Shown here in pieces: positions 1 to 10,429 of a stretch of DNA of 42,092 nucleotides (the first letter of the stretch is position 1; each line of letters begins with the position of its first letter). The position numbers and the translations under genes are program-made. This stretch comes from CAJBLF01 sp964463255 (lineage in GTDB: Bacteria > Patescibacteriota > Gracilibacteria > Absconditabacterales > Absconditicoccaceae), in assembly GCA_964463255.1 (NCBI GenBank), contig CAYXBC010000023.1:1-42092 (forward strand), given 5' to 3'. The notes below the pieces were generated by a model. It made no database searches. It had not been told where the DNA came from and saw only the letters and a program-made list of their open reading frames with translations.

Positions 1-1026
1 GCAGCTATAGACGGGTTGATGCTGAGAGCAACTGATATGGAAAAATATATAGAGATAGAACTTCCATGCAAAGTGATTATGGAATGAGCCATCACCGTAA
101 ATGCAAGGATGTTTTCCGATATCATCAAAAGCATAGAAGAGAAGGACGTGGAGATAAGTGTAGACCAGAAATCTCAAGTTATGACTATAAAATCAGCAAA
201 AGATAATTTCGATATCAATGGTATCTCAGCAAGCGAATATGTTGCATTGCCTGAAGTCCCAAATGAAAATACAATTTCCGTAGACAACCAGATGTTCGCC
301 GAAGGCGTAGCGAAAGTAGAGTATGCAGTTACCGAGAAAAATTTCAGTCCCGTATTGACATGAGTGCTACTAAAAACCAAAGAGGACACATTAATCTTTG
401 TAGGTACAGACTCATTCAGACTAGCTGAATTTAAAGCAAAATCAGGAGCTAAAGGAAATGATTTCGCCTTGATAGTGCCAAAAGTCACTATGACAGATAT
501 CCAGAAGATATCGGAATTCGCATTGAGCAATGAATCAGAAGAACTAACTATAAAATATTCAGAGAATTTAATCGCCTTCCAAGTCCAGGCCAAAGATATG
601 AAGATATTGGCAACTTCTTTACTCATTCAAGGTAATTTCCCAGAATACGACAGAGAAGAGATCATGCCGAGATCGTTCAATTCAAAAATTCTGGTAGATA
701 AGAATCTCTGCGAGAAAGCAATCAGAAAGATAGGAATACTTACGAGAGATATAAATAATTATATCCAGATAGAGACAACCAAAGACAGTATCATCATTTC
801 ATCCGGCAAAACGGAAAAAGGAGCATGAACCACGACTATCCCTGCTATTATCGAGGGACCTGCACAAAGTTTTGGAATAAATGGGAAATACATCACGGAT
901 TTCATCAAAATTATCAAGGGTGAAGAATTAATATTCAATGTCATTGACAATCAGAAACCATTGATATTAGTTGATAAAGATGATTCCACATACAGATATG
1001 TCGTCAGACCGCTCATAAACGCGTAG
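1..1026 (+). CDS. dnaN: DNA polymerase III beta subunit (sliding clamp), 5'-truncated by window edge
   Basis: Ring-shaped processivity clamp that tethers DNA polymerase to the template. The reading frame is open from base 1 to a TAG at 1024-1026 (341 codons present), so roughly the first 25-30 residues of a typical 365-370 aa clamp lie outside the window. Recognisable clamp blocks are LRATDMEKYIEIE near the N-terminal edge, then a TVNARMFSDIIKSI-like helix, FVGTDSFRLAEF in the middle domain, and the C-terminal tail TYRYVVRPLINA, matching the usual YxVMPxRL-like end. Three in-frame TGA codons (85-87, 361-363, 826-828) interrupt it under the standard code. The first sits where clamps have Gly before the TVxAR block, which supports UGA = Gly. 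It is followed closely by a prepilin gene, not by recF or gyrB. Confidence 0.95.
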
Positions 1027-1052
1027 AAGCATTTATATACATAAAGATGCAG

Positions 1053-1742
1053 ATGGTGGGAAACCAAAGGAATAAGGCATATATTTGACGATGTCCGCAT
1101 GTTCCTGTTTTTTCCAATAAAAAAGGATTTACGCTATTAGAATTAGTAATCGTAATTATTATCATAAGCATCCTCATGGTTTCCTTAAAATCTTCCTTCC
1201 AGATCAAAAACAAGGATATCCTTTATGGACAAGCATGCATAGAAAATATCTATGGACAAGTAAATAATTTCATGCACGCATGAATAAGCAGCAAATCACT
1301 ATATACCACAACCGGCGGAAAAATTTTCCCGGACCAATATATTTTCAACTTCAGTACCTTAGGGCAGAAAATTACCTTATTATACAATTCGGGTGGGGTA
1401 GTACAAACATACAAAACCATCTCTCTGAGCGGAAATAGTAACATCGCCTATTGCAGCAGCGAGAAATATATGATAAAATTGAGCGGGGACAGTTATACCT
1501 GATACATCAATAAAGGACTTGAGGAAATAAACATGCAGATGTTCTATCTTACAGGTTCGAAATTCATGTATACCTGAGAGACAAAATTCATCCAATGTGA
1601 CAAAGACGGAACATGATGTATATATATAGGACGTTTCGAGAGCGATACCAGAACCATCAGCATCAGAAAACAAATATGTCTAGATTTTTCAGATACAGGA
1701 GCCGCATTGACTTGCGCCGGAGGAAGCGGACGAGATAATTAG
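1053..1742 (+). CDS. Type IV prepilin-like protein (N-methylation motif)
   Basis: Secreted pilin or pseudopilin subunit of a type IV pilus system. After a leader of about 25 residues comes the class III signal KKGFTLLELVIVIIIISIL: Gly before the cleavage site, Phe at +1, Glu at +5, then a hydrophobic helix. A prepilin peptidase (PilD, not in this window) would cut and methylate it. The remaining part is a globular pilin-like domain with several Cys. The start is ambiguous: ATG at 1053 or ATG at 1047, and no clear Shine-Dalgarno sequence is visible. The leader and body contain in-frame TGA (1086, 1278, 1500, 1575 and 1614 regions) read as Gly. The stop is TAG at 1740. The assembly ATPase and platform genes lie separately at 12766-15201. 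Confidence 0.85.
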
Positions 1743-1802
1743 GTATAGATATATAAAAAGGAACCATTATAGATATTTCAGAAAATTTACTATAGAGAGT
1801 AT

Positions 1803-2705
1803 ATGACCGAAAAATATGCAAATCATATAACCAATACCTTGGATGATCAACAACATCTGATTTTCTATCATTTGATGAGATATGAGGTACCTCATCATTC
1901 AAGCTATTTCCTTTTTGAGAAAAAATGATGGAAAAAGGGTGAAGAGATAGTGAGGAATCAAGAATTTCCTCCTGATGAAAGCAAATTTTCTCGAGAAAAA
2001 AAAAATCCGAATATGGATGACTTTATAGCATTGATAAAAAAGTATAGATGGCTCTATAGATCCATACCATTTATCCAATCTATATACCTGTGTAATTCTA
2101 TCACATTCAATGCCTTACATCAAGATTCCGACATAGATATTTTCATAGTGGCAAAAAAATGAGCGATTCGACGTGCAAGATTATGGAGCGTAGGGCTTTT
2201 TTTTCTATTCGGGCTCAAGAGAGGAAAAATACGAGGCAGCAAAAAAAAATTTTGCCTAAGTTTCTATGTGACGCATGACCATCAGAATCTTTATGATATC
2301 ATGCTACCGCAAAACGATATCTATTTCATCTATCGATTGGCACATTTGGTGCCGCTCTACCAAGAGCGACAAGAAAATATCTATAAACAAAATACACGAC
2401 TACAAAGCGCACTGCCAAATTTTCCATGAAGACACTGCATTGATATCTGACTGACTGTTTGATACGGAAAATCAAATTTCAAAAAAACTATAGAATTCAT
2501 ATCCGGATGAATCTTAGGCAAAGGTATAGAAATCTTTATCAGATTTCTTCGATTGCCAATCGTTCTCTTCAAGACGAAGAAATTGAAGGGAAAAGGGTGG
2601 GGGGTGATAGTCAATGACAATATCCTTAAATTTCATAGAGATATAAGAAAAAAAATTCATCTACTCTATATAATGCACAAAAGAAAAATAAACAGACAGA
2701 GATAA
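1803..2705 (+). CDS. Nucleotidyltransferase-fold domain protein
   Basis: 300 aa. The central segment SITFNALHQDSDIDIFIVAK (about residues 99-118) resembles the Pol-beta superfamily catalytic loop, with the two metal-binding aspartates in the DSDID signature. This suggests transfer of a nucleotide to an unknown small molecule or RNA/protein substrate. The expected preceding Gly-Ser is only partly kept (NSITFNAL), so activity is uncertain. The C-terminal half is rich in hydrophobic and basic residues (for example GIEIFIRFLRLPIVLFKTKK) and may be membrane-associated. The start is ATG 1803, preceded by AGAGAG; stops lie just upstream in frame. In-frame TGAs are read as Gly. A strong terminator follows at 2740, ending the dnaN-prepilin-NTase unit. 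Substrate is unknown. Confidence 0.75.
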
Positions 2706-2739
2706 ATCCAATATATACAAATAACCAAAAAATAAAGTC

Positions 2740-2766
2740 ACGCTACCAAAAGTAGCGTTTTTTTAA
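2740..2766 (+). terminator. Rho-independent terminator after the nucleotidyltransferase gene
   Basis: Stem ACGCTAC / GTAGCGT with a short A-rich loop, followed directly by a run of T (2758-2765). Confidence 0.85.
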
Positions 2767-2801
2767 TCGATTTAACGAAGATTAGAAGCTAATTTTAATG
2801 T

Positions 2802-2852
2802 CTGATAACCATATATTATCAGCAGGATTTAGCTAACATATCTAACTGATAA
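2802..2852 (+). promoter_or_regulatory. Inverted repeat and repeated half-site upstream of ftsA
   Basis: CTGATAA (2802-2808) and TTATCAG (2816-2822) form a perfect 7-bp inverted repeat with a 7-nt spacer. The same CTGATAACCAT half-site recurs at 2846. It lies in the 258-bp gap before the ftsAZ unit, after a terminator, so it is a candidate operator. The rest of the gap (2766-2963) is AT-rich and I see no gene in it. Confidence 0.4.
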
Positions 2853-2963
2853 CCATTATATATCACAATCAATATAAATCGGTTTGTTTTTTGTTCCAGT
2901 ATTACTACATCAATAAATAGAAAATAACAGTAAACATTTTATCTCTCTAATAGACAAATAAGC

Positions 2964-4142
2964 ATGAAAGACATCAAAGCAGTCTTCGATATCGGAAATG
3001 ATGTCATCAAATGAGTAATTTTCGCAGATGATGATGGCAAGGAAATCATTCTTGCGAAACAAATGGAACCTACCCAAGGAATGCGCAAAGGTAAGATTCT
3101 CGACACAGAAGCATTCATAAATACGATAAACAAGATTACAGAATCTTTCATCAAGAAACTGGGAGGCGATTATATAGAAGAAGTATTCGTCGGAATATCT
3201 CATCCAGAAATGATTGTCACCAGAATCATCGAACAAAAAAGGATTATGACCGAAGAAATCGGACCAGAGGATGTAGATCATCTCTCTAGAGTGATAGCAG
3301 AAATATCTACAAAAAGTAATTTCGAGACAATCAAGATAGTACCAGTGCATTTTCTCGTCGATGAGACAAAAAGAGAAAAAGATCCAATCGGTATGAAAGG
3401 AAAAAAACTGGAACTTATAGCAGATGTCTTCATGATACCCAAAAATATCTATAATTGAGTCATAGATGCATTTGATAAAGTTTGATTGAATATCGTAGAT
3501 ATCGTGCCAAATATCATAGCAGCAAGCGAAGTGGCTTTGGATTACGATCGCAGAGATTTAGGAACTATACTCGTAGATATCGGCAAAAATCAGACAAGCT
3601 ATGTCATCTACGAAGATGGATATCCACTCTGATACGGAACACTGGCAATAGGAAGCGAAGACGTCACCAAGGATATATCAATCGGCATGCAAGTAGACAT
3701 CAAAGAAGCTGAAGAAATCAAGAGAAGCCATGGATCAGCAATAATACAGAAAGAGAGAACGACAGATGATAGCAGTATAGACAGTCTTTTCCTTTCAGAT
3801 GTAATCAATGCTAGATACGAAGAAATATTCATAAAAATAAACAATCATCTCAAAAGTATTGAAAGAGATTGAAGATTAGCAGGATGAGTACTACTGATAG
3901 GATGAGGTGCTAGAATGCCAAACCTAGATATGCTTTCCAAAGATATTTTCAAGCTAGCGACATTCTATGGAAAAGACAATATTCTAAATCTCTGAGACAT
4001 ATCATCAAATATTCAATTCATCAATGTTTTAGGGACATATGTACGATCGAACAAATATTCTGAATGAAGGAAAGGGACAGGATTGAAATTTAATTTCGAC
4101 TTCATGGGCAAGATATGAACCTTTTTCAAAGACCTCTTCTAA
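2964..4142 (+). CDS. ftsA: Cell division protein FtsA
   Basis: Actin-like ATPase that tethers FtsZ to the membrane. 392 aa. It starts MKDIKAVFDIGNDVIKGVIF, the phosphate-1 loop in which DIG..xxKG is conserved and the final Gly is encoded by TGA. ILVDIGKNQTSYVIYEDGYP is the phosphate-2 motif, and VLLIGGGARMPNLDML is the adenosine motif. The SHS2-type insertion lies at about residues 85-165. The C-terminus ends in an amphipathic helix (MGKIGTFFKDLF), the usual membrane-targeting sequence. The stop is TAA, and ftsZ follows after 50 bp, the classical ftsAZ order. Under the standard code it would be broken at many TGAs, yet alignment to the family is continuous. Confidence 0.95.
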
Positions 4143-4192
4143 ACAATCTGAAATACAACATTATATTTTTTTAATTTGTAATTTATGGTAAA

Positions 4193-5353
4193 ATGGTCAT
4201 TCACGAAATCAATCCAGAATTCATCCCAGGAGCGAAAATAAAAGTAATATGAATAGGAGGTTGCGGAAATAAAGCACTAAATAGGATGGTCTCCGAAGGT
4301 TTAGATGGAGTAAGCTTCGTAGCCATCAATACCGACGCACAAGATCTTGCGACAAATTTGGCCGAAAAGAAAATAAATATCGGACTTAATCTTACCAAGT
4401 GACTAGGGGCATGAGGAAACCCTGAAATAGGAAGAAAAGCAGCTGAAGAAAGCGAAAGCGAAATTAAGAATATGCTCCAGGATACAGACATGGTATTCAT
4501 TACCTGTTGAATGTGAGGATGAACAGGAACATGAGCTGCACCAGTCATCGCAAATATTGCAAAAGGAATGTGAATCCTGACAGTAGCAATCATCACCAAA
4601 CCTTTTAGCTTCGAAGGAAACAGAAGAGGGACAAATGCTGATGATGGACTCAAGAAAATCAAAGCAGAAGTGGATACACTCATTGTTATTCCTAATGATA
4701 AAATATTCAATGTCATCGACAAGAAGACAACATTCAAACAGGCATTTACTATGATAGACAAAATCTTATATCTCGGAGTTCAAGGAATCTCTGATCTAAT
4801 TATCAAACCAGGAGATATCAATATCGATTTCGCCGATGTGAAAGCAGTGATGACAGATTCTGGAAATGCATTACTTGGAATAGGATACGGAGCAGGAGAG
4901 AAAAGGGCAGTGGAAGCAGCAAGAAAAGCTATCGAAAACCCATTATTGGAAGAGAATCTCGACGGAGCAAAAAATATCATATTTGCAGTATCATGATGAC
5001 ACGATTTGACTCCTGCAGAAGTAAGAGAAGCAGCAGCAGTCGTTGAAGAGATCATAGATCCAGACGTTAATTTCTACCGGGGAATGACATTAGATGAAAA
5101 TATGGACGATGAAGTCAAAGTCACTATCATCGCTACTGGATTCGAAGAACAGAGCAAAGAAGATATATTGAAACAACCCAAAAGGGATATCTTAGGAAGA
5201 CCTACGATACCAACAAGAAGGGAATCTGAAAATTTCATTATGAGAGGGATGAAAGATATTGTCCAAGAAAAGAAAATCGAAGAAGTTGATCAAACAGAGG
5301 ATTTAGAGACTCCTGCATTCATAAGAAGATCACTCAACAAGAAAACATCATAA
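4193..5353 (+). CDS. ftsZ: Cell division GTPase FtsZ
   Basis: Tubulin-like GTPase that forms the division ring. 386 aa. The N-terminal nucleotide-binding stretch is KVIGIGGCGNKALNRM. The tubulin signature loop (ITCGMGGGTGTGAAP, codons 4499-4540) has four of its glycines encoded by TGA (4508, 4514, 4520, 4532). The NTDAQDL motif and the T7-type loop are also present (IITKPFSFEGNRR just after the signature). The C-terminal tail is a long acidic linker ending TPAFIRRSLNKK, which matches the conserved FtsZ peptide that binds FtsA. The start at ATG 4193 has only a weak upstream GGTAAA. The stop is TAA. The gene is the best single proof in this window that UGA encodes glycine. Confidence 0.97.
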
Positions 5354-5479
5354 TGATAGACGTAGCATCACCAACACACACCAGGATCATGTAAATACAC
5401 ACTTATCAATATTATACTAGTGGATCATGATTATATATTTGATTTGTCAAGCAAATTAAGAACATTGAACCGGAGTTTA

Positions 5480-5508
5480 TTGAATTCTTATGACAGAGAG
5501 AGTATAAT
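5480..5508 (+). promoter_or_regulatory. Sigma70-type promoter for atpC
   Basis: TTGAAT (5480-5485), a 17-bp spacer, and a perfect TATAAT (5503-5508), ending 29 bp before the atpC start. The 184-bp gap after ftsZ holds no other gene that I can support. Confidence 0.75.
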
Positions 5509-5537
5509 TATTGTAGCTTTATACCATAAGCGATCCT

Positions 5538-5966
5538 ATGAAATTAAAAATCTCAACACCCGCCAGAGTTATGTATCAAGGAGATATCGAAAAGATATCA
5601 ATCCCTACAGAAAACGGGAATCTCAAAGTGATGGATGGTCATGCACCTATGGTCACGTCGATAAAACCAGGCCTCATAAAACTTCGACCCATGAAAAATC
5701 GCTACCAAGTAGGAAATGAAATACTGATGAGCATAGCGAAATGAATGGCATTCATTGATGGAAAAATAGTCCGCATAGTCAGCAATGATGCAACACTTAT
5801 CCCTGAAAGATCAGAAAATGAATTACTTCAGGATAGGAAAACAATCGAAGAGAGGATCAAAAGACTCAAAAGCGAATGAAGTATAGAAGAGATAGAGAAA
5901 GCATTGATGAAATTGGAAAAGATAAATGCAGACATCCAGCTCAAGAAAATGCTACAGATAGCATAG
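5538..5966 (+). CDS. atpC: F1Fo ATP synthase epsilon subunit
   Basis: 142 aa. Central-stalk subunit that couples gamma rotation to the catalytic head and can inhibit ATP hydrolysis. The N-terminal beta-sandwich is clear: KLKISTPARVMYQGDIEKI, then SIPTENGNLKVMDGHAPMVT, where Gly-x-hx-hhxxHAPhhT is the family signature. The C-terminal helical hairpin (about residues 95-140) is Lys/Glu-rich. Its two or three TGA codons are read as Gly. It stands alone between ftsZ and a methyltransferase, with its own promoter and terminator. No other atp gene is in this window, so whether a complete ATP synthase exists cannot be judged here. The stop is TAG. Confidence 0.88.
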
Positions 5967-6002
5967 CCGAGTATATAATAAGAGATATAAAAGGGAGAAA
6001 GG

Positions 6003-6028
6003 ACCTGATATAAAAGTCAGGTTTTTTC
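6003..6028 (+). terminator. Rho-independent terminator after atpC
   Basis: Stem ACCTGA / TCAGGT with an 8-nt loop, followed by a T-rich tract. Confidence 0.75.
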
Positions 6029-6117
6029 TTTTGAATACAAAAACAATTTCAGTATAGTTCATACCAAGCCAATTCCGATATTGTTAGGTATGAGTTTTAC
6101 ATTATTAGTGAGTCCGT

Positions 6118-7149
6118 ATGTATTTTGCAGTCTTATGAAAAAATCCAGGAATAAGCGAAGCCGAAATCCAATTGGTCAAGCCGGAAAAAATTAGTTATCC
6201 AAAAAAAGGGATAATGGTGTTTGATACGAAATTTCCAGAACTGCTGCCAAAGCTAGGAGGAATCATAAAAAGCGGTGAAGTCGTAAAAGAAAAGGAGCTA
6301 AAATGAATATTGGAAAATGCAAAAATTGTCGGCATACAAAACGAAGCGAATGGCAAACATCTGAAGAGGACGATAGGTATCAAGAGATATAAACTAGTAG
6401 ATATCATTCATACAGACAAGGAGATCAAGAGCAAAGGCAAAGAAATCATAAATCTCGAAAACGGAATCTACGGATTAGTGGAGCGATACCAAGACATCGA
6501 GCTCTATGAAGCGATAGATTTCGGCAAACCGTGACGCAGTATGGACATGGGTATGATGCCCGCAAAATTAGCACACATCATGGTTGATATTTGATTACAG
6601 CAAAGTACAGACAAAACAAATTGCGTAATCTACGACCCATTCGTAGGTTCCTGAACCACAGGATTCCAAGCCAATGCGATGAGACTCAATTTTATCGGTT
6701 CAGACATCAAGACAAAATATATAATACAAAATCTTGCATGGCGAAAAACCACAAAATTCTACAGGGACGATCGTGAATTTTTAGTATTCGATCATGACAT
6801 CACCCAAAAGATGGAAAGAAGGGAGATCAAAGAGAAAGCCAATGATATGATTATCGTAACCGAGGGACGGCTTGGCCCTATTGTCAGCAAGACAACTCCC
6901 CAACAAGATATCAAAAAATTTCAGAATCAGGTGGAGAAAGTCTATACAGAGTTTTTGGAAATGATTAAGAATCTCTGATGCCCGACAGCTGTGTTCACTA
7001 TACCACGATATAGTGGACAGGAAAATACCCTTGAAAAGAAGATTTCAGACTATGGAACCAAAATATGACTCCATATAGATGGGATTCCTGAAGTGTATGG
7101 AAGAAGCTGACAACACGTAGGAAGAAAAATAATGATTATCAAAAGATAA
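6118..7149 (+). CDS. Trm11-like RNA methyltransferase (UPF0020 class)
   Basis: 343 aa. S-adenosylmethionine-dependent methyltransferase, probably acting on tRNA guanosine. The start MYFAVLGKNPGISEAEI resembles the N-terminal domain of CPR Trm11-type proteins. The SAM-binding motif I is YDPFVGSGTTGFQANAMRLN, with the middle Gly of GSGT encoded by TGA. Downstream GSDIK matches motif II (acidic end). The catalytic motif IV, normally (D/N)PPY in this class, reads VTEGRLGP here. The C-terminal part (TAVFTIPRYSGQE) is the Rossmann tail. The start ATG 6118 is preceded in frame by TAG and gives the expected N-terminus. The gene is flanked by terminators, so it is probably monocistronic. Confidence 0.8.
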
Positions 7150-7174
7150 TAAATAAGATATGTCAAGTAATATG

Positions 7175-7197
7175 CTCCGCTACAGCGGAGTTTTTTT
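7175..7197 (+). terminator. Rho-independent terminator after the methyltransferase
   Basis: CTCCGCT / AGCGGAG stem with a 2-nt centre and a run of seven T. The CCGCTACAGCGG core recurs, inverted, inside the tRNA-half repeats at 11778-11919. Confidence 0.85.
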
Positions 7198-7222
7198 GTA
7201 ATTTCCAAGAGATAGGAATACA

Positions 7223-7549
7223 ATGGAATATGAATATTTTTATATTGTCCGACCTAAGATGACGAAAAAAGAGTATATCATCAAAGTGCTTGATGCGATA
7301 CAAGGATTTTTTCCACTTGCGAGGGGGCTCAAGATTATGATGAATAGCGAGACGGTTAATGAAGGCGTTATAGATACCATAGTTAAGATACTACAGAAGA
7401 CGATAGATGATATAGAAGACAATGAGACAAAAAGGAAATTAGAAAAATCAAAAGAATTCTTAGAAAAGCTCAAGACAATTGAGAAAGAATCATATATCAA
7501 GGATGAAAGATCGATATCTATGCTTGATGATATGTTAAAAAATATATAA
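7223..7549 (+). CDS. Hypothetical protein, 108 aa
   Basis: I do not recognise a family. The predicted protein is helical, Lys/Glu-rich and without membrane segments or signal peptide. It starts MEYEYFYIVRPKMTKKEYII. A purine-rich GAGATAGG precedes the ATG at a suitable distance, and the gene sits between a terminator and a large unknown gene. It has no TGA codon. It ends with TAA (7547) in the same frame as the next gene, whose ATG is only 24 nt away with no other stop between, so the two are likely co-transcribed. Confidence 0.7.
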   Translation: MEYEYFYIVRPKMTKKEYIIKVLDAIQGFFPLARGLKIMMNSETVNEGVIDTIVKILQKTIDDIEDNETKRKLEKSKEFLEKLKTIEKESYIKDERSISMLDDMLKNI

Positions 7550-7573
7550 GATTTATATAATTATCACATAAAG

Positions 7574-10429
7574 ATGGTTGAGAACCTAAAAGTAGAACAA
7601 CACAAAGATGCGCTCAAAAAAGCCAAAGGAGAGGCATGAGAAAATACGGTTTCACCAGAAACAGTAAAATCAGTAGATAATTTTATCAAAACACTGAAAG
7701 AAGCAGCAAAAGACGCAGGAAAAGAAAACAAAGAAGAGAACAGGCAAAAAGAAAAAAAAGAAAAAAGAGAAGTGAAAGCACAAAGCATAAATGAGACATG
7801 GCAACGTAAGGAAGAAATAGACAAAAAATATGAAAATAGAGAGATAACGCAGATGGAGAAGGCTACGATGGTCGCATTTATCAACAATGCACCAGCTATG
7901 ATAGATGCAATTACGAAAAACATAGTATCCAATTTTGAGAAATTAAAGAAAACCGACATAGATACATTGGATGAAGCAAAAAAAGCATTTGAAGAAGATA
8001 TAGCAGGATTTAAAAATAAACCTTTCTATACAGAAGTCACAGCAGGGAACAATAATATGTTATTATTAGACACAAACATCAAAGAATTCAAAACACAGAT
8101 AGAGCTCAAAAAGATTGAAACGATTCCAGGATATGCAAAGACGTTAGATAAGATACAATTAGAAAATCTCCAAAAATCACCAACACTAGAGCAAACATGA
8201 GCTACAAAAGATAAGATAGGAAAGGAAATTTCAGAAGGCATGAAAGCAAACGAAGATAAAGAAAAAGATAAACTTGAAATATTACTCAATTCCCCACCAT
8301 CCAATGAGATTGCTAAACAATTATTTGAAACTAATAAAGAAGCCCGAGATGCATTAATCAAAAAAAATCGGAATTCTACGGACACAAACAAAACAACTCA
8401 ACAAAATAATTTTGAAGAATTATTGAAACTTTATGCTGGAGAATACAAAAGCTACGGACGAAAAAATTATATGAATACTACAGAAAATATAAACAATCGA
8501 GATCCAAAATACACCTATCTGGAAGCGAAAAATGATAAAGGAGAAAAAAACGAATTCATGTTCTGAAGTTCGACAGAGGGAATACATAGAGCCAGAGCAG
8601 AAGCATACAAATCAGAAGCAAAACGAGAATCAGAAAGAAAAATAGTAGATACTGACGGAAACCCCATAAAACCCGAAGATATAGACAAAACAATCATCAC
8701 AAACAATCTCAAAACTATTGATGGAAAATGAAGCTATGCCACCTTTGATAATATATTGAGAACACAGACAGACCCTACAGCATTTCTCAAAGATCTCTTG
8801 GGGAAAAACCTCTTGGAAACGATAGACGGATTCAAAGCACCTATAGACAGGAACAATAAGGCGGATGGCTATTATGGAGTTATTTTAGGATACATCGCCG
8901 AGAAACAAGATGAATGATTGTTGACAACATATCTCAACCATGTGATTGTAGGAAATGCTCTACATACGGAATATCTATGATCAAATGGCGAAGCACAGAC
9001 AAGAAATTTTAATAAGATTGTGGCGAAACGAACCATAGACCCCAAAAGCGATAACGGAAAAAAATTAGAGCAACTCAAATGAGTAGTGATCAAGAACGTA
9101 AGTCCAAAAAATCGAGAAGAGAGTTTATCGAAATGATTTGATTCAGTAATAGAGAAGTTCTGACCATTGATTTTCAGCATAATGAGATTACTTGGCATCA
9201 GCAAATGAACATTATTGAAAAGATTCTGAGACAATGAAAAATTCAGAGAAAAGATAAACGAAATGTTCTCCAAAGAATATAAATTATCTACAGGACAAAA
9301 AACACATCTTGAAGAAATTGTGAATGGAAATGAAGTCGAAAAGAAGGAAGGAAAAGAACAATTCTCATCGAAGTCATTCAATCTATCATTAAGACCATAT
9401 TCATGAGAAGAATTACAGAAAAAATTCGATGAAACGAAGAAAACGAAGTATATAAAGAGACTCACGGAAGGTGATCATTATAAATACATGAATGTATCTG
9501 TCCTTCAAAACGCATTGGATAACTACAATAAAGACAAAAAACAATCGATCAAAATGAGTGATATAGTCACAACAACCATGGACGGAGAGACAAAAAAAGA
9601 AACAATAAAAGATATCAAGGATACGAAGGAATTCAAAGAGATAATTACAAACCGAATGGACAATGAAAAGACACGGACAAACATAGCGAGCGCAAACAAA
9701 GAGATACAAACACCGACAAAAGACAAAGATAAAATTATAAATGAAGATATTCAATGACTTTCGCTTGATGCAGATGAGACAAAAAAATATATAATCCAAA
9801 GCCAGAACGACATCGCAAGATATCTGACCGCATCACTTTTCTCTGACAAAGACTTAGGGTTCGTAATGACAGAAAACCAACTACATAACGACGAAACTAT
9901 TGAAAACAAGGACATAGTAACAAAAAAACCTGAAGAAAAATTTACCGAAAATCGGAATGCAATAAAAAACGATAAGAAATTAGACAAAGAAAAAACAACA
10001 TATTGAACATTCGACTATAGTAATAATTTCGAGTATAATGCAGATGCGACAGGAGACCAAAAAGATTACCAGGACAATATACTAAATACATTAAAAACAA
10101 TCATGACCGATAAAGACCAGCTTCCAATACTGACAAAAAATCTTTCTCAAGATACGACAAAACAATATGATCGAATATTCACTGACCCAATACATCTTAC
10201 AAATATGCTCACTATGATAGATAAGACAACTAACGCTGATATCATAGATAAACTAAAGGAGGCAAAAAATACAACAATAAAAATAGACAACGGAAATATC
10301 GTAATGACTATCGCAGAAAAAGGAACCGTCACTCTCTCACAAGAGACTAAAGACGACAAAATAAATTTGAAAACAGAACGAAAAGCGATATCCCAAACAA
10401 CACCAGCGACACCAGCTGAGGCTAAATAA
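7574..10429 (+). CDS. Large hypothetical Lys/Glu/Asn-rich protein, 951 aa
   Basis: The longest gene in the window. It is one continuous frame from ATG 7574 to TAA 10427-10429 once TGA is read as Gly; the standard code breaks it into many pieces. There is no signal peptide or obvious transmembrane segment, and the composition is strongly charged and helical. The N-terminal 150 residues look like coiled coil (a KKAKGEAGENTV region, then a Lys/Glu-rich EKKEKREVKAQ region). A less charged middle part (about residues 410-560) includes an IMRLLGISKGTLLKRFG stretch. The tail is Thr/Ala/Pro-rich and ends TPATPAEAK. I recognise no catalytic motif. The last 8 bp overlap the 3' end of the convergent pap2 gene. 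Confidence 0.8.

Noticed and set aside
1803..2705. Assigning the nucleotidyltransferase as a MNT/AbiEii toxin
   Set aside because: No HEPN or AbiEi partner beside it, and the GS part of the motif is weak.
4201..4761. 186-codon minus-strand open frame
   Set aside because: Antisense shadow of ftsZ with low-complexity composition.
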